Source of the DNA: Hyparrhenia diplandra
Lineage: Eukaryota > Streptophyta > Magnoliopsida > Poales > Poaceae
DNA length: 64,000 bases
NCBI GenBank assembly: GCA_015847255.1
Contig: JADLZK010007808.1
Location: 186,001 to 250,000 of the forward strand
Direction of reading: 5' to 3'
Shown here: positions 12,184-22,900 of the stretch, in pieces
Position numbering within the stretch: the first letter of the stretch is position 1
Layout: every line of letters starts with the position of its first letter
The notes under the pieces: generated by a model
What the model was told of the DNA's origin: nothing
The model's database searches: none
The model's input: the letters and a program-made list of their open reading frames with translations, nothing else
Made by a program: the position numbers and the translations under genes

Positions 12184-12291
12184 ATATGCCAGTAAATGTT
12201 TTTGAATTTAATTTGAATTTGAGCCGAAATTTCCGGAATTCCTTTTTCTGAGTGGGCTCCGGAATTTTTGTTTCCGAAATTAAAAACGGAT
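12184..12291. repeat. Foreign AT-rich insertion inside an LRR codon run
   Basis: The LRR reading LRLANN on one side and PASI on the other is separated by about 108 bp of GAATTT/CCGGAATT-type sequence. Relic 1 has only a GRLPSLRT-type stretch here. 'gccagtaaa' occurs both at the insert edge and in the adjacent exon (12155), which resembles filler DNA from break repair. No TIR or target duplication seen. Confidence 0.65.
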
Positions 12292-13261
12292 GCTCGCTGG
12301 TATCTCGCCAGAGAAGTTGTTACCCATGAGGTTCAGCCATGTGAGGTTCTTCAAGGTCCCAAAGGCTTCTGGGATAGCTCCAGAAAGCTTGTAGTTATTT
12401 GAAAGGTCGATTCGACTTAAGTTCATCGCGGCGAAGTCATTAGTCACCACGTCGCCGGTGAAGTTGTTGCAGACCCAACATCTGCAACTTCTTCAGGCTC
12501 CAAACACCCGCAGGTATGCTTCCAGTCAACATGTTAGTGTTCAGGTCTAGCAACTCCTACTCCTCCATCTCTAGCACATAGCTCGGGAAGCCGCCGACGA
12601 GGTTGCACTGCGAGGCCCAGAGCTTGACCATGTTGGTGAGGTTCTTGAATGACTCCGGCAGCACACCGGTGAGGTTGTTCTCGGACAGGTCGAGGTACTG
12701 GAGCCTCGTCAGCGCGCCGAGACCTTCCGGGATGGAGCCGTTGAACCCGTTGCTGTATAGGAGCAGCGTGGACAGATTCTTCCCCAGCCTGCCGATGTCC
12801 GCGGGCAGCTCACCGGTGAGGTTGTTCTGGGACAGCTCGAGGTACTGGAGCGAAGCGCAGCGGTAGAGCGCGGTTGGGAACGCGCCGGTGATGCTGTTGT
12901 TGGAGACGTCGAGGTAGGTCAACGCCAAGAGGCCGCCGATGGCGTCGGCCGGGAAGGCGCCCGCGACGCCGGCGGTGGCGAGCGTGAGGTTCGTGACGCG
13001 CCCGGACACGGTGTCGCACCCGACGAACTTCCAGTCGCGGGGCGCGCGCGGCGACGAGGCGTCCCATCCCGCGAGCGCGGGCGGGTCGCCCCACGCGCTC
13101 TTGATCCGGAGCAGCAGCCGCGCGTCGTCGTCGCCCGCCGGCTGCGACGACTGCGCGGCCGCTCGGCGCACGACGCAGCAGAAGGGGAGCACCGCGAGCA
13201 GCAGGAGGAGGAAGTAGGTGCGCGCGCACGGGTACGCGCGGCGCGGTGGTGCCATTGCCAT

Positions 13262-13885
13262 TGTCTCTGGCGGGCGCCGGCTTCGTGGCGTGGGCGTTGG
13301 GTTGTTGTGCCTGGTGCACGCGGCCGTTGGGACAGGGTGTCTGTAAAGGGAAATTCGGCGGCGGGAATGGAGTGCTTTTTTTTATGTTATGCTGACTGCT
13401 GAGGTAGCTTTGACTGGTATATGAGCCCGTTAGCAGCGGGGATTGCGGGGAAGCTTCTAATTTCGTGGATTAGTGCGCGTTTTGCCCGTCGGCATTAGCG
13501 GTGATCCGGACGGAACGTGCTTGCTCGGTGACGACCGGGGAGAATTCCGTTGCCGGCTCAGTGGAAGTCTGGGCTCCAGCAACTGGGTCTTCGCTCCAGA
13601 TTCTAGAAGACTGAAGTGCTCTAGTATAAAGTTTGAGCAGTAAACGCACAGAGGTTAATGGCACTTAGAGTAATCATTTCGTTATTGACTGCACGAGTTG
13701 AACTTGAACAGCGATGTTTAGGTCGGGCCGTCGCCGTCAGGATCACTTTCCGCTCGTGGTAAGCTGGTAACCGGTAACCGTTCTTCCGACGACCAACGAA
13801 AATTGTTCACACCAGGACAGGGCTCCGGTCAAACACGGCGACTAGTTTTTGGCTGGCCTGGGCTTGAGTGATAATATAAACGAAC
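13262..13885. other. Intergenic, upstream of LRR relic 2
   Basis: No recognisable gene. Contains the proximal promoter region of relic 2, but I see no clear TATA box. Confidence 0.4.
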
Positions 13886-13937
13886 AAAGACCCACGCCAC
13901 TCACTCTGGTAAAAAAAAAAAAAAAGACCCACGCCAC
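13886..13937 (+). mobile_element. Second near-empty poly(A) insertion with target duplication
   Basis: The 15-bp direct repeat aaagacccacgccac (13886-13900 and 13923-13937) flanks 'tcactctggt' plus an A-run. This has the same architecture as 10025-10078. Confidence 0.65.
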
Positions 13938-14843
13938 GATCCCTAGGCCGGCTACAAAAGATAGAAGATACTCCATCCTTTTTAAAATATAAATATCATT
14001 CTAACATTGCTTGTTAGTGAAGCTGTGTGTCCCAGCTACCAATGCCAACTTACATTTTGTTACATCATATTTTGTTACATCATTTCTCCCTCTCCTGCGG
14101 CCGCCGAATTTTTGGTGGGCATGACGGCAGCCCAACAGCAGACGGTCCATTGGTATTCCTAGTTTGTTGTCTTGCTAAGTTCTATTGTAGTTGGTCGGTC
14201 GGTTAGGCTCTTATCCGATTGATCGAGTCCTCAACGAGAGTTGTTCACATTGTCCTAAATTTATTATTATTAAAGAATTAGATAATACTATTTTTCAGTG
14301 GTATCTAACATTGACATTACTGTTAACAACTGTGGCATCTATATTTATTGATCTATTGACTAAGTCTTCTGAAATGCCTATAGACGAAGGTTTGTATGCA
14401 TCTATGTGTAGACATGAGTTTTAAATGTTCATACATATGTGATATGCGTGGGGCATATACTTTGCGATTAGCAACAAAAAAAAAAAAAAAAAAAGCAGAC
14501 TTTTATTTACCAATTCTAATCATATTTTTGCTCCCCTAGTTACTCCCACCTGAGAGTATACGCAGAGGTCCGGCCAGTCCCACGCGGACGTTAGGTAACG
14601 GGCCGGTGACATGTCGTGGGCGCCTAGAGCTAACGGGTTTGGATTTCTGCGGAGCGTGCGAGCTGGAGTCTAAAAATGCGGCGGTAATCACGGGTTAGTC
14701 GTGCCGGACTTGCATGGCTGTAGTGACAATTTTTAAATATATCGCGTGGCCATCGTTCGCATGCACGTTTCTGAAACTGCGTATGTCTCCGATCTCCATA
14801 CATGTCCTCTAGAGTATTTGAACATGGAAATGCATAGCCGAGT
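13938..14843. other. Intergenic
   Basis: 'atactccatcctttttaaaa' near 13969 may be a MITE end. There is an A-run at 14475-14494. No gene supported. Confidence 0.4.
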
Positions 14844-15608
14844 GTATATGTGCATACTACTTTTAAAAAGGTAGTATATATCCATTCTTTCCAACATGGA
14901 GGTATACGGACATACAATATTTTTAAAAAGAAAAAGGTATGTGTACATACTTTATAAGAGATAGTATGTGCACATACTTTTAAAGTTCTACTTGTATATA
15001 TGCGTAGATACTTGTGTAACGAAGTAGTATGTGACCATACTTTTACTTGCACAATTGTATTTATTTTATTAATTAGGAACTATGTCCATATACCTAAATG
15101 AAGTAGCATACGTGTGTACACAATTCAGATTTGAGTATTATTCGTACTTTTTTAAAGAGGAGTATGCATGCATACTTATAAGTATTTATTTATACTTTTA
15201 AAAAAATGAGTATGTACGCATACTTTTTATAAGGAGATTTATATTTTTAGAACCAGTATGTATTCATACATTTTTAGAACCTGTATTTACTCATACTTTT
15301 TTAAAAGGAGAGTATGAATACATAGTACAAATGCCTACTCAAATATAGATCTAGCTGGTATGCATACATACGCCTAGCTGGTATGCATACATACTTAAAC
15401 CACACGACCCGAGTATATGTGCATACATTCACGTATGGGAACTATACAAAAACAATGAGAGTACATATGTGCATACATTAGAACCAGCAGTCAGTGCCAA
15501 TGCCGGCACCCTATCCGCATGGATTCCTTTCTGGTGCAGGTAGCAATTTATACACCTTTCTAGTGTATGTGTATATACTTTTGTGAGAAACGAGTACGTG
15601 TATATACT
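14844..15608. repeat. Array of dispersed GTATG-N4-CATAC palindromes
   Basis: At least 14 copies of a 14-bp palindromic unit GTATGNNNNCATAC occur in 765 bp. Examples are 14844-14857, 14937-14950, 14964-14977 (perfect GTATGTGCACATAC), 15027-15040, 15162-15175 (perfect GTATGCATGCATAC), 15210-15223, 15256-15269, 15283-15296, 15358-15371, 15380-15393, 15413-15426, 15461-15476, 15565-15578 and 15595-15608. Spacers vary (roughly 13-120 bp) and often contain TTTTTAAAAAG, itself nearly palindromic. It is not a simple tandem satellite because only the palindrome is conserved. No transposon termini were found around it. Confidence 0.75.
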
Positions 15609-17417
15609 ATTTTCTACAATAATTGAATCAGCCTGCACACAATTCGCATGGAGACGCTGGTGTGCGCAACAACTCATGGGAATCAGCTGGATTGCAAAAA
15701 CCAAATCCCACGAAGACATCATGCAGCGGATGCGGATCGGAGCAGCTTGACGTACGCGGTGAAGATTCAATGACATGATCTGTAGCCTCATGTTGAAATC
15801 CGATCTGAAATAGGTGGTGAATATAAATTAATAATGCTTAAAAGTCCTAATGGAATCTGAATCCATGATATAATATCCACCACAAATAAAAACTTGGGCG
15901 GTGAAGATTCAAGAATCTGTATATTACAAAAATTCAAATGAGGCATTCATTCAAAGAGGCATAGCAAGTAAAGTATCGCCGATCTGGATCACGTACGTCC
16001 GACGGCAGGAAAAGGACCAAAGGCGCAGTTCGCGGCCGTGCGGCGGAAGGATGGCCTGCCTGGATCTGGATCACGGCGTGGCTCGATCGGCAGAGATATC
16101 AGAGAGATGCATCACAGCCTGCAGCCACCCTGGCCGGTGGCGGCGCCGGCGCCCCGCCTCCTTGCTGTGCGGTGGAGACAACGAACTAGATGAGAACCAT
16201 GAACGAACTAGCGTGTGCGGAGTAGATTGGAACAAAAAAAAATCAAGCACACATATACATACCAACGCACGCATGATGCTGCCGCAGCGCCGACGGAGAT
16301 CAGAGAGGTGTCAGACTCCTCCATTAATTCTTACCAGTACAAGCATGTGGCGGCGGCCGTCCCGACGACGATGCCCTGTTGCAAATGGCGGCGCTGCAAA
16401 TGAAATTGGAAAGCCGCTGAATAACCTAAACATCGTAACGCTAATTAAACATTTTATATACGTTAGATTAACGGGTCCACTTCTTTAACCCGCTAGGCAG
16501 CCTGCCCACCACGGTCAGACGTGCGATGGTTCAGCAGGTGTATCCACGTGAGTTTAAGAGTGGGAGTAGCTACTCCCAGGAGTAGAAAAGATTTTCCATA
16601 TATATATATATATATTTTTTAAAATAACTTGAAATGTACTACTAGCAGAAAAGAAAAGCTGATTTAGGTGGCATGCATTCGTAGAACACACAACTCTATG
16701 GAAACAGATCCGGTGCGGTTGTACTGGGGACTGATGTGACAGAAGCTTCTACTTAAGGTAGAAAAGGGACAATTCATCATTTTGGCCGTAATAAGCATGC
16801 AGTCCCTGGATCACCTTAATCCAAGTCTCTTGTGAAATTGATAGCAACAGAAACTTGTATTTGTTTACCAATTTTACTTAACCTGCATGTCATGGCAATC
16901 TTGTACACAAACTAACCATTATTGCAGTTGCAGTCCTCAATGTCTAATTGCAAATAAATAAGCAGAGATAAGTAGCAGCAGCTACCGGATCCAAACGCCG
17001 ATTCATTCAGAGGCAGAATGAATTTCTAACCACTCGAGAAAACGCAAATCGCATTTTATCATTAAATTGACATAACTCAAAGCCGTAATGTAAAGGCAAA
17101 GGGAGGAAAACATGCAACAAAAGTCAAATTATCTTAAACAAGCATTTTCCAACAGAAAGGAAGCAAGCATTATTTCACGATGGCACAAGCATTTACTGCA
17201 ATACTTCCAATTCAAAAAGCATATACCAATCGTTTCATCTGTTACATCACGATGGATAGCAAAAGTGTCTCAGCAGCATACTACCGTCTACAGTATGACC
17301 AATGATGTGCAAAAGCATGCACTTGACAACTAAAAGGAAAAGATCAAAGTAGCTCCCAGTACAGTAGATGGGTCGACATTTAAACCAGTACGGGTAACAG
17401 TAGCAAAAACGATAAGA
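15609..17417. other. Intergenic, including the likely 3' flank of the eEF2 copy
   Basis: The 195-codon open frame at 15901-16488 has no recognisable domain and is probably chance. There is a TA repeat at 16598-16613. 17000-17417 may include eEF2 3' UTR, but no poly(T) marks a retroposon tail. Confidence 0.4.
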
Positions 17418-19797
17418 TTAGAGCTTGTCCTCAAACTCAGAAAGAGGGGTCATCTGTTCCTTGAGACCCTTCCTCTTGCGGACACCAGCTGAGCAGCCTG
17501 GGAGCCAGCCTCCAAAGGATCTGAGCCCATCATGTCCCAATGGTCAAAGACACACTGGGGGAAAGCCTGACCAGAAGTTGCAGCCCTCAGTTGGCTGGAG
17601 AACCCAAAGGACTCGATGACAGGGAGGTAAGCCTTGATGTTGTAGAGCGGGGTACCAGGCCTCTGCATCTCCTCGAAGACATGCCCTCTCTTCTGGTTCA
17701 GAAGACCATAGATACCACCAAGTGCATTTTCTGGGGCCTGAATCTCCACCAGGTACACTGGCTCCAGCAGCCTTGGCTTGGCCGTGAGCTGAGAAGCATA
17801 GATGACCCTCCTGGCAATTGGAATGACCTGGCCACCACCTCTGTGGAGCATGGAGAACGACATCACAGACCTCAAAGCAGATACCGCGCATGTTCTCCTC
17901 AGCCAGTGCACCCTCCTTTGATGCCCACTGGAAACCAGCCACAACAGAATCCTTGATTTCATTGAGATACTGAACTCCCTTACACATATCAACAACCATG
18001 TTTGGACCAGTGGTCTCAGGTCCAAAACACCAAATCTTCTTGGCAAGGTCCTTGTCCCACCCAAACTCCTGAGAGAGGATCTGGGAGCGCACCTTAGGAT
18101 CATCACGTGGGCCAATGCGTCCCTCATCAATGGCCTCAGAGAGACCCTCCTCCAAGGGGCGTGCTTCCATGTACAGACGGTTGTGCATGTTGGGTGACTT
18201 GCTCATGACAGTACGGCAGGACTTCTCCAGTACGGTTTCACGGAATGACACAACAGGATGAGAAACGATAATTTCAGCACCACCCATGAAGTCCTCCTGC
18301 AGATCCTTCAGGCAAATCTCAAGATGAAGCTCACCAGCTCCAGCAATGATATGCTCACCAGATTCTTCCATTGTACAGAGAACCATAGGATCAGACTTCG
18401 CCAGACGCTTCAAACCTTCAACTAGCTTGGGAAGGTCAGAGGCAACCTTGCACTGAACAGCAACGCGCACAACAGGGGAGACAGAGAACTTCATTGCTCT
18501 GATTGGGCATGCATCAACCTCCTCCTCATTACTGAGTGTAGCATTCTTCGTGATGAACTGATCCAGACCAACCATTGCAACAGTGTTACCACAAGGAACA
18601 TCCTCAACAGACTCTTGTTTCTTTCCCATCCAGATAACGGTGCGCTGAACACTCTTGACATACAGATCCTTCTTCTGGCCAGGGACATAGTTGGGACCCA
18701 TGATCCAAACCTTCATACCAGTAGCAACCTTCCCTGAGAAGACACGGCCAAAGGCAAAGAACCTGCCCTTGTCAGATGCTGGAATCATCTTTGAAACATA
18801 CAGCATAAGAGGTCCCTCAGGATCACAGTTTCTGATAGTAGTTGCATAGACATCATCAAGGGGTCCCTCATACAAGTTCTCCACACGATACTTTTGAGCC
18901 TTTGCAGGGGAAGGAAGGTGGAAAATCATCATCTCAAGCAGTGCAGTGCTAGCTGGAAGCCACGTTTGCATAACACGCTTCATCAGAGCTTTGCCAATCA
19001 ATTCCTTCTCATCAGCCTTCATGGTAACATTGAGCTTTTGCAGCATGGGCCACAATTTCTCCTTCTGGTCATTCATGCAGGTGTTGATGATTTGCTTGAT
19101 TGGCTCATAGCAGAACTGAACAAATCCTCTCTTGCAGGTAGGAGAACCTGTGTTCTTGGTAGTCCACTTCTTTGTGGCAGGGTCAAAGAAGTTCTCACCC
19201 CAAAGCCTCTCCATCATCTTAGTTTCATCAATTCCAAACTTAGATGCATACATCTTGGCAAAGTTAGTGAGGGTAAAGGCCCATCCGTGCAGGCCAGCAG
19301 AAAAAGCAACAGTCCCCTTCTCTGGGTAGACTTGGACATCACCTAGGAGCACATCTTCATATGTTGCCATAATGACGTTGGCATTCTCAATGACACGGGA
19401 GAAAGTCTGATAAGCTTCCTCACCCTCAACCTGAAGCTCAAGGAAGCACCTGCCCATCTTGTTAACTGTAAGGACTGGCCTAATTCTCTCACCAAGGGCT
19501 TGGCAGAGTACAGTTTCAGTTTGCACACAGACACCTTCTATACAGTCAACCACCACCAGTGCGCCATCGGTGATGCGAAGAGCAGCTGTAACTTCGAAGA
19601 AAAAATCAACGTGCCCAGGTGAGTCAATAAGGTTGATCAAATATTCGTTGCCATCCTTCTCACCCTTGTAGTTCTTCAGTGATGCATCAGTCATCTCAAA
19701 GTAAAGAGAGATACCAGTGGATTTGATTGTAATACCACGCTTTGCTTCATCAGCACGAGTATCAGTCATGCGAACATCACCAGCAACTTCCAGCAGC
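17418..19797 (-). pseudogene. Translation elongation factor 2 (eEF2) intronless pseudogene
   Basis: A single intronless frame from about 19790 matches plant eEF2 from [17 protein letters not shown] onward. eEF2 is the GTPase that drives ribosomal translocation. Seen: switch I RGITIKS, G3 DSPGHVDF, and G4 as NKMGR (the usual NKMD aspartate replaced). The C-terminus PLSEFEDKL ends with TAA at 17418-17420. The first ~55-60 residues, including the P-loop AHVDHGKS, are missing. A deletion of about 8 nt near 17860 removes the bases before the diphthamide-loop HRGGGQ and shifts frame. A second small deletion near 17486 shifts the C-terminus. The lack of introns suggests a retrocopy, though no poly(A) tail or duplication was found. 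It abuts the kinase gene ending at 19803. Confidence 0.88.
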
Positions 19798-19802
19798 TAC
19801 CA

Positions 19803-22800
19803 TCAGGATATCTTTTTCAGTAACTGGTCCAGGGAATGCCAGACATGTCTTGTCAAAGATGCTCTAGATCTTCGATTTGGTTGTGCACAATGAACTCCTA
19901 GCTTCAGCAGCATTAAGACATCTTCTGGTTCCCAGCCTTTGAGTTCAGAAGCAACCATGCCCATTTTCCATAACAGTTTCTTCTGCACGTTCAAACTCTT
20001 GCCCTCTATTGTTTCACAGCTCTTTAGCTTTTCATGCAAATGGTCAACCAGACCAGATGCACCTTTCCCTGTGACCAATTGTAATAAGATGATTCCAAAA
20101 GCATAAACATCTGAAGATATTGTTAGATCTCCTTTATCTCTGAATTCGGATCCATATAAGTGGAGGTACCCCTGGGAGTACCACCAGTGACATGATGCCA
20201 TGTTCCACTGTCAGACATCCTTCCGAGCATATAGGATATTCCAAAATCACCTATTCTAGGTTCATCATCTTCATCAAACATGATATTTTCTGGTTTTAGG
20301 TCACCGTGAACCACTGGGTTTGGTTTGGTGCTATGAAGGAATATCAAAGCCGAGCATAGTTTAAATGCTACTTCAATTCTCTGTATCCATGGAAACTTGG
20401 ATCCACCAGTTTCATCATCTTCAGATAACTTCTCTTGCAGTGTACCCTTCTCAAGCAATTCATATACGAGAGCACCTTTTGCCTTGCAAGCACCAACTAG
20501 GTGAACCACATTCGGATGGTGGAGGGTTTTAGAAAACGAACCTGCATTTTGATATGTAAATTGTTCAAATTGTGGTACAAATAAAAAAATGCAGCACCGC
20601 AATAATGTTAAGTTGTTTGGGTACCTCGGTGTCAAATTCTCGAGATCCTTGTGTGCTGGACTGATCTAAAACTTTGATTGCAACTTGTGTCCCATCAAGC
20701 CTTCCTTTGAACACGCTCCCAAAACCTCCAGACCCAATCAACTCCTTCTCTTCCAAAGCCATGTCGATGTCTTCAGGTTGAAGCTCTCTGTACCACATCA
20801 TTTTCATAAATTTATCAGATCCAACCCATGCTCTGAACGCTTCCTGAACTGTGCCTTCTGCAACATATACATCTTTGATGTATTTAGATTCTTCCAGAAG
20901 GTTACTATTTTCATTCTTCAGCATCTCAACTTCATCCTTAAGTTCTTTCAAATCAGCAGCAGTGGTCTTTTCACCATGCTCATTGTTCAGCTCCCCACTG
21001 GAATTTTGTTCACCATATGAAGGGACCTGCAAGACATTGAATGAGGCCTCAAAATTAGGAAAGATATTGTCCATATATATAGGTGCTCCATTATTTTGCA
21101 ACAATTGATTGATATATTTAATTGTTTTACTTGTCAATTTGCTCTAGTTTTTTTCTCTATCAGACATGTAGGATAGCTGTATGTCATTTCATTAAGAAGA
21201 AGAAAACAGGATAGTACAAGTAGGGGTGGAACCCTCACACCCTTAACACACCAAAACACTACAGAATCACCACAAACAAGCACAAGACCACAATAAACCC
21301 CTTTGATGATATATTGGTATGCCATCACCATTAACACGGGTTCTAGTGGAATCAAAAGTAAATCACACCATCGTCTCGCGATGCCTAGACGTTGTAGAAC
21401 TTCCAAGAAAAACAACCATGAAACTGAGTCAAAAAGCTTTAGAAATGTCCAGCTTGAGAAGAATCCAGGATTCTTTTTTGCCTGTTTAAGCACTTGGCAA
21501 GCTGTTGGCAAAACTATTTGATAATCTAGACATAAAAGCGCCCCATGAAGCCATCTGGCCCAGGAGCTTTTATCCTTAGGTAGGTCATTAACAGTGGCCC
21601 AGACTTCACTTTCAGAGAAAGGATCATCCAGCGAAGTCAAGTCAAAATGTTGCCCCTGTGGTGACACGGACGGATGCTCAGCCGGGGAGGTGGTTGCTGT
21701 TAGACAAGGGAGAGCAGCCGGCGTGGGGCTAGGGTTCTGGGGAGGTGAGACGCCAAGAGGTAGGAAGGTGGGAGGAACCATCGTTGGGTGTTTGCTCTAG
21801 GTTTTGAAAGTTTACATATTTATTCAGGTGTGTATTTAGAGGCAGCACAAAAAGGCTAAGGAATGTTCTAGCATTGGCTCCATACCTTAGAGATCAAGTT
21901 TGTTACAGCTTGCTCAGCTTCTCCTCCAACTCCTCTCAATCTCTAGCTTTTCACCCATCGCTGTTTTCTGCATTTTTATATTAAAATATGAAAATTAGCA
22001 ATACTTCCAATTTAGTGATACTATCAACAAACTTTCGAAGAAGTTTTTTTCGCACCTGCTCATGTAATTTGGTAATGGAATGTTCAGTTTCCTCTCTCTT
22101 GAGTCTTTCAGAATCTAGATCTTGCTGCTTCTTCAATAACTCATTTTTCAAGTACTTGCACTCTTTGCATTCATGATTCGCCTAAAATTGTTAATAATAT
22201 AAGACAAGAAAACATTTTCAATATCTCTAAAAAGTTAAGACAGATTTAAAAATATACCTTCTCAAGCAATCTGCAAGTTTTTTTTCAGCATCTAACTCTT
22301 TGGTAATATCGTCAGCTGCATTCATTTCAAAATAAATAAACTTCATAAATTAAATTTTACATGTTGAAAACAGCTGCTTCTAAAGTAGTATTGCTTCGAA
22401 CAGGCATAGGATTACACTTAATGAGAGAGGTTACAATAGGGGCTACATATACATAGAGATTACAGGGGCAGCCCAAAGGGCCAGGCCAGCCTAGAGGAGG
22501 TGAGTAAATACTCTAACAAGTTGCAATGGATAACTTAATAAGTTTTTGTACCTCGTCAATCAATCTCTCTTTATCTCGTTCTGCGTTCATTCTCGATGTC
22601 ATTTCCTCCTTAAGTTGTGTTTGAGTAATTTGAAGCGCTCTTTTGAGAACTTCACAGCTGCCACATTCCTTTACATCTAATAACTTCTCAGGTGGCTAAA
22701 TGTTGAAAAAAAGGAGTTAGTAAAACAAATTACATATTGCCGTTGTTGTTGACATTTTCTGTATTGTATACCTTTGCAGTGAACATCTTTGTTTCTCCAG

Positions 22801-22900
22801 CTTTCTGGATCTCAATTTCATTGATGACTTCATCCTTCGAGAGGTTGGCATCCCTTTTGTTTGACTTTTGAGAGTAATCAACACCCGAACGGGTCGGCAT
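19803..22900 (-). pseudogene. U-box-type receptor-like cytoplasmic kinase (RLCK-IX-like), coiled coil plus kinase, two frameshifts
   Basis: Minus-strand exons with GT-AG borders: 22772-22900 (start ATG 22900, MPTRSGVDYSQKS), 22552-22695, 22258-22315, 22056-22181, 21886-21967, 20625-21026, then about 19803-20541. The N-terminal half is charged coiled coil (KECKYLKNELLKKQQDL). The kinase has GSGGFGSVFKG, VAIKV, HGDLKPENIMFD, IGDFG and SSDVYAFGIILLQLVTG. HGD replaces HRD, so it is non-RD. Lesions are a one-base loss at the start of the last exon (near 20540), a one-base loss near 20150 (after TYMDP) and a possible shift in 21886-21967. No U-box is visible. A LINE derivative sits in the intron between 21026 and 21886. 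If the one-base losses are sequencing errors, the gene may be intact. Confidence 0.75.
21148..21790 (-). mobile_element. LINE deletion derivative in a kinase intron
   Basis: The 10-bp duplication tttgctctag (21138-21147 and 21791-21800) bounds 643 bp with a short T-run at the left, so the insert runs on the minus strand. It encodes scrambled LINE reverse transcriptase pieces: SLDDPFSESEVWATVNDLPKDKS, FLKLFDSVSW and LEVLQRLGIARRWC. Large parts of the polymerase are missing, so it moved or decayed as a deletion derivative. Confidence 0.78.

Larger units (their letters stand above)
10090..13261 (-). pseudogene. LRR receptor-like kinase relic 2 (subfamily XI, HSL1-like)
   Basis: Starts at 13261 with a signal peptide (FLLLLLAVLPFCCVV), the LRR cap (WKFVGCDTVSGRV) and LRRs down to about 11400. 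A transmembrane segment follows (GLLVAGAALLLIAAASALFV, near 11290), then the kinase: GRGGSGRVYRV loop, VAVKQI lysine, [13 protein letters not shown], and [12 protein letters not shown] after an intron. Lesions: an in-frame TAG at 12557-12559; a frameshift near 12470; about 108 bp of foreign AT-rich sequence at 12184-12291 inside an LRR; a frameshift near 11230 after the membrane segment; a stop near 10905; an in-frame loss of about nine codons after HRDVKTS that removes the NILLD metal-binding segment; a one-base loss after DFGL; and a degenerate C-terminus. It is the tandem paralogue of relic 1. The missing NILLD segment would abolish catalysis even if frames were repaired. Confidence 0.88.

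Noticed and set aside
14844..15608. CRISPR-like repeat-spacer array
   Set aside because: The conserved unit is a 14-bp palindrome with irregular spacing, in a plant genome. Spacer lengths are not uniform and there are no cas genes.
15901..16488. 195-codon open frame
   Set aside because: No domain, odd composition changes, and no promoter or splice support. Likely chance.
18894..19346. Plus-strand frames opposite eEF2
   Set aside because: Antisense shadows of a conserved coding region.
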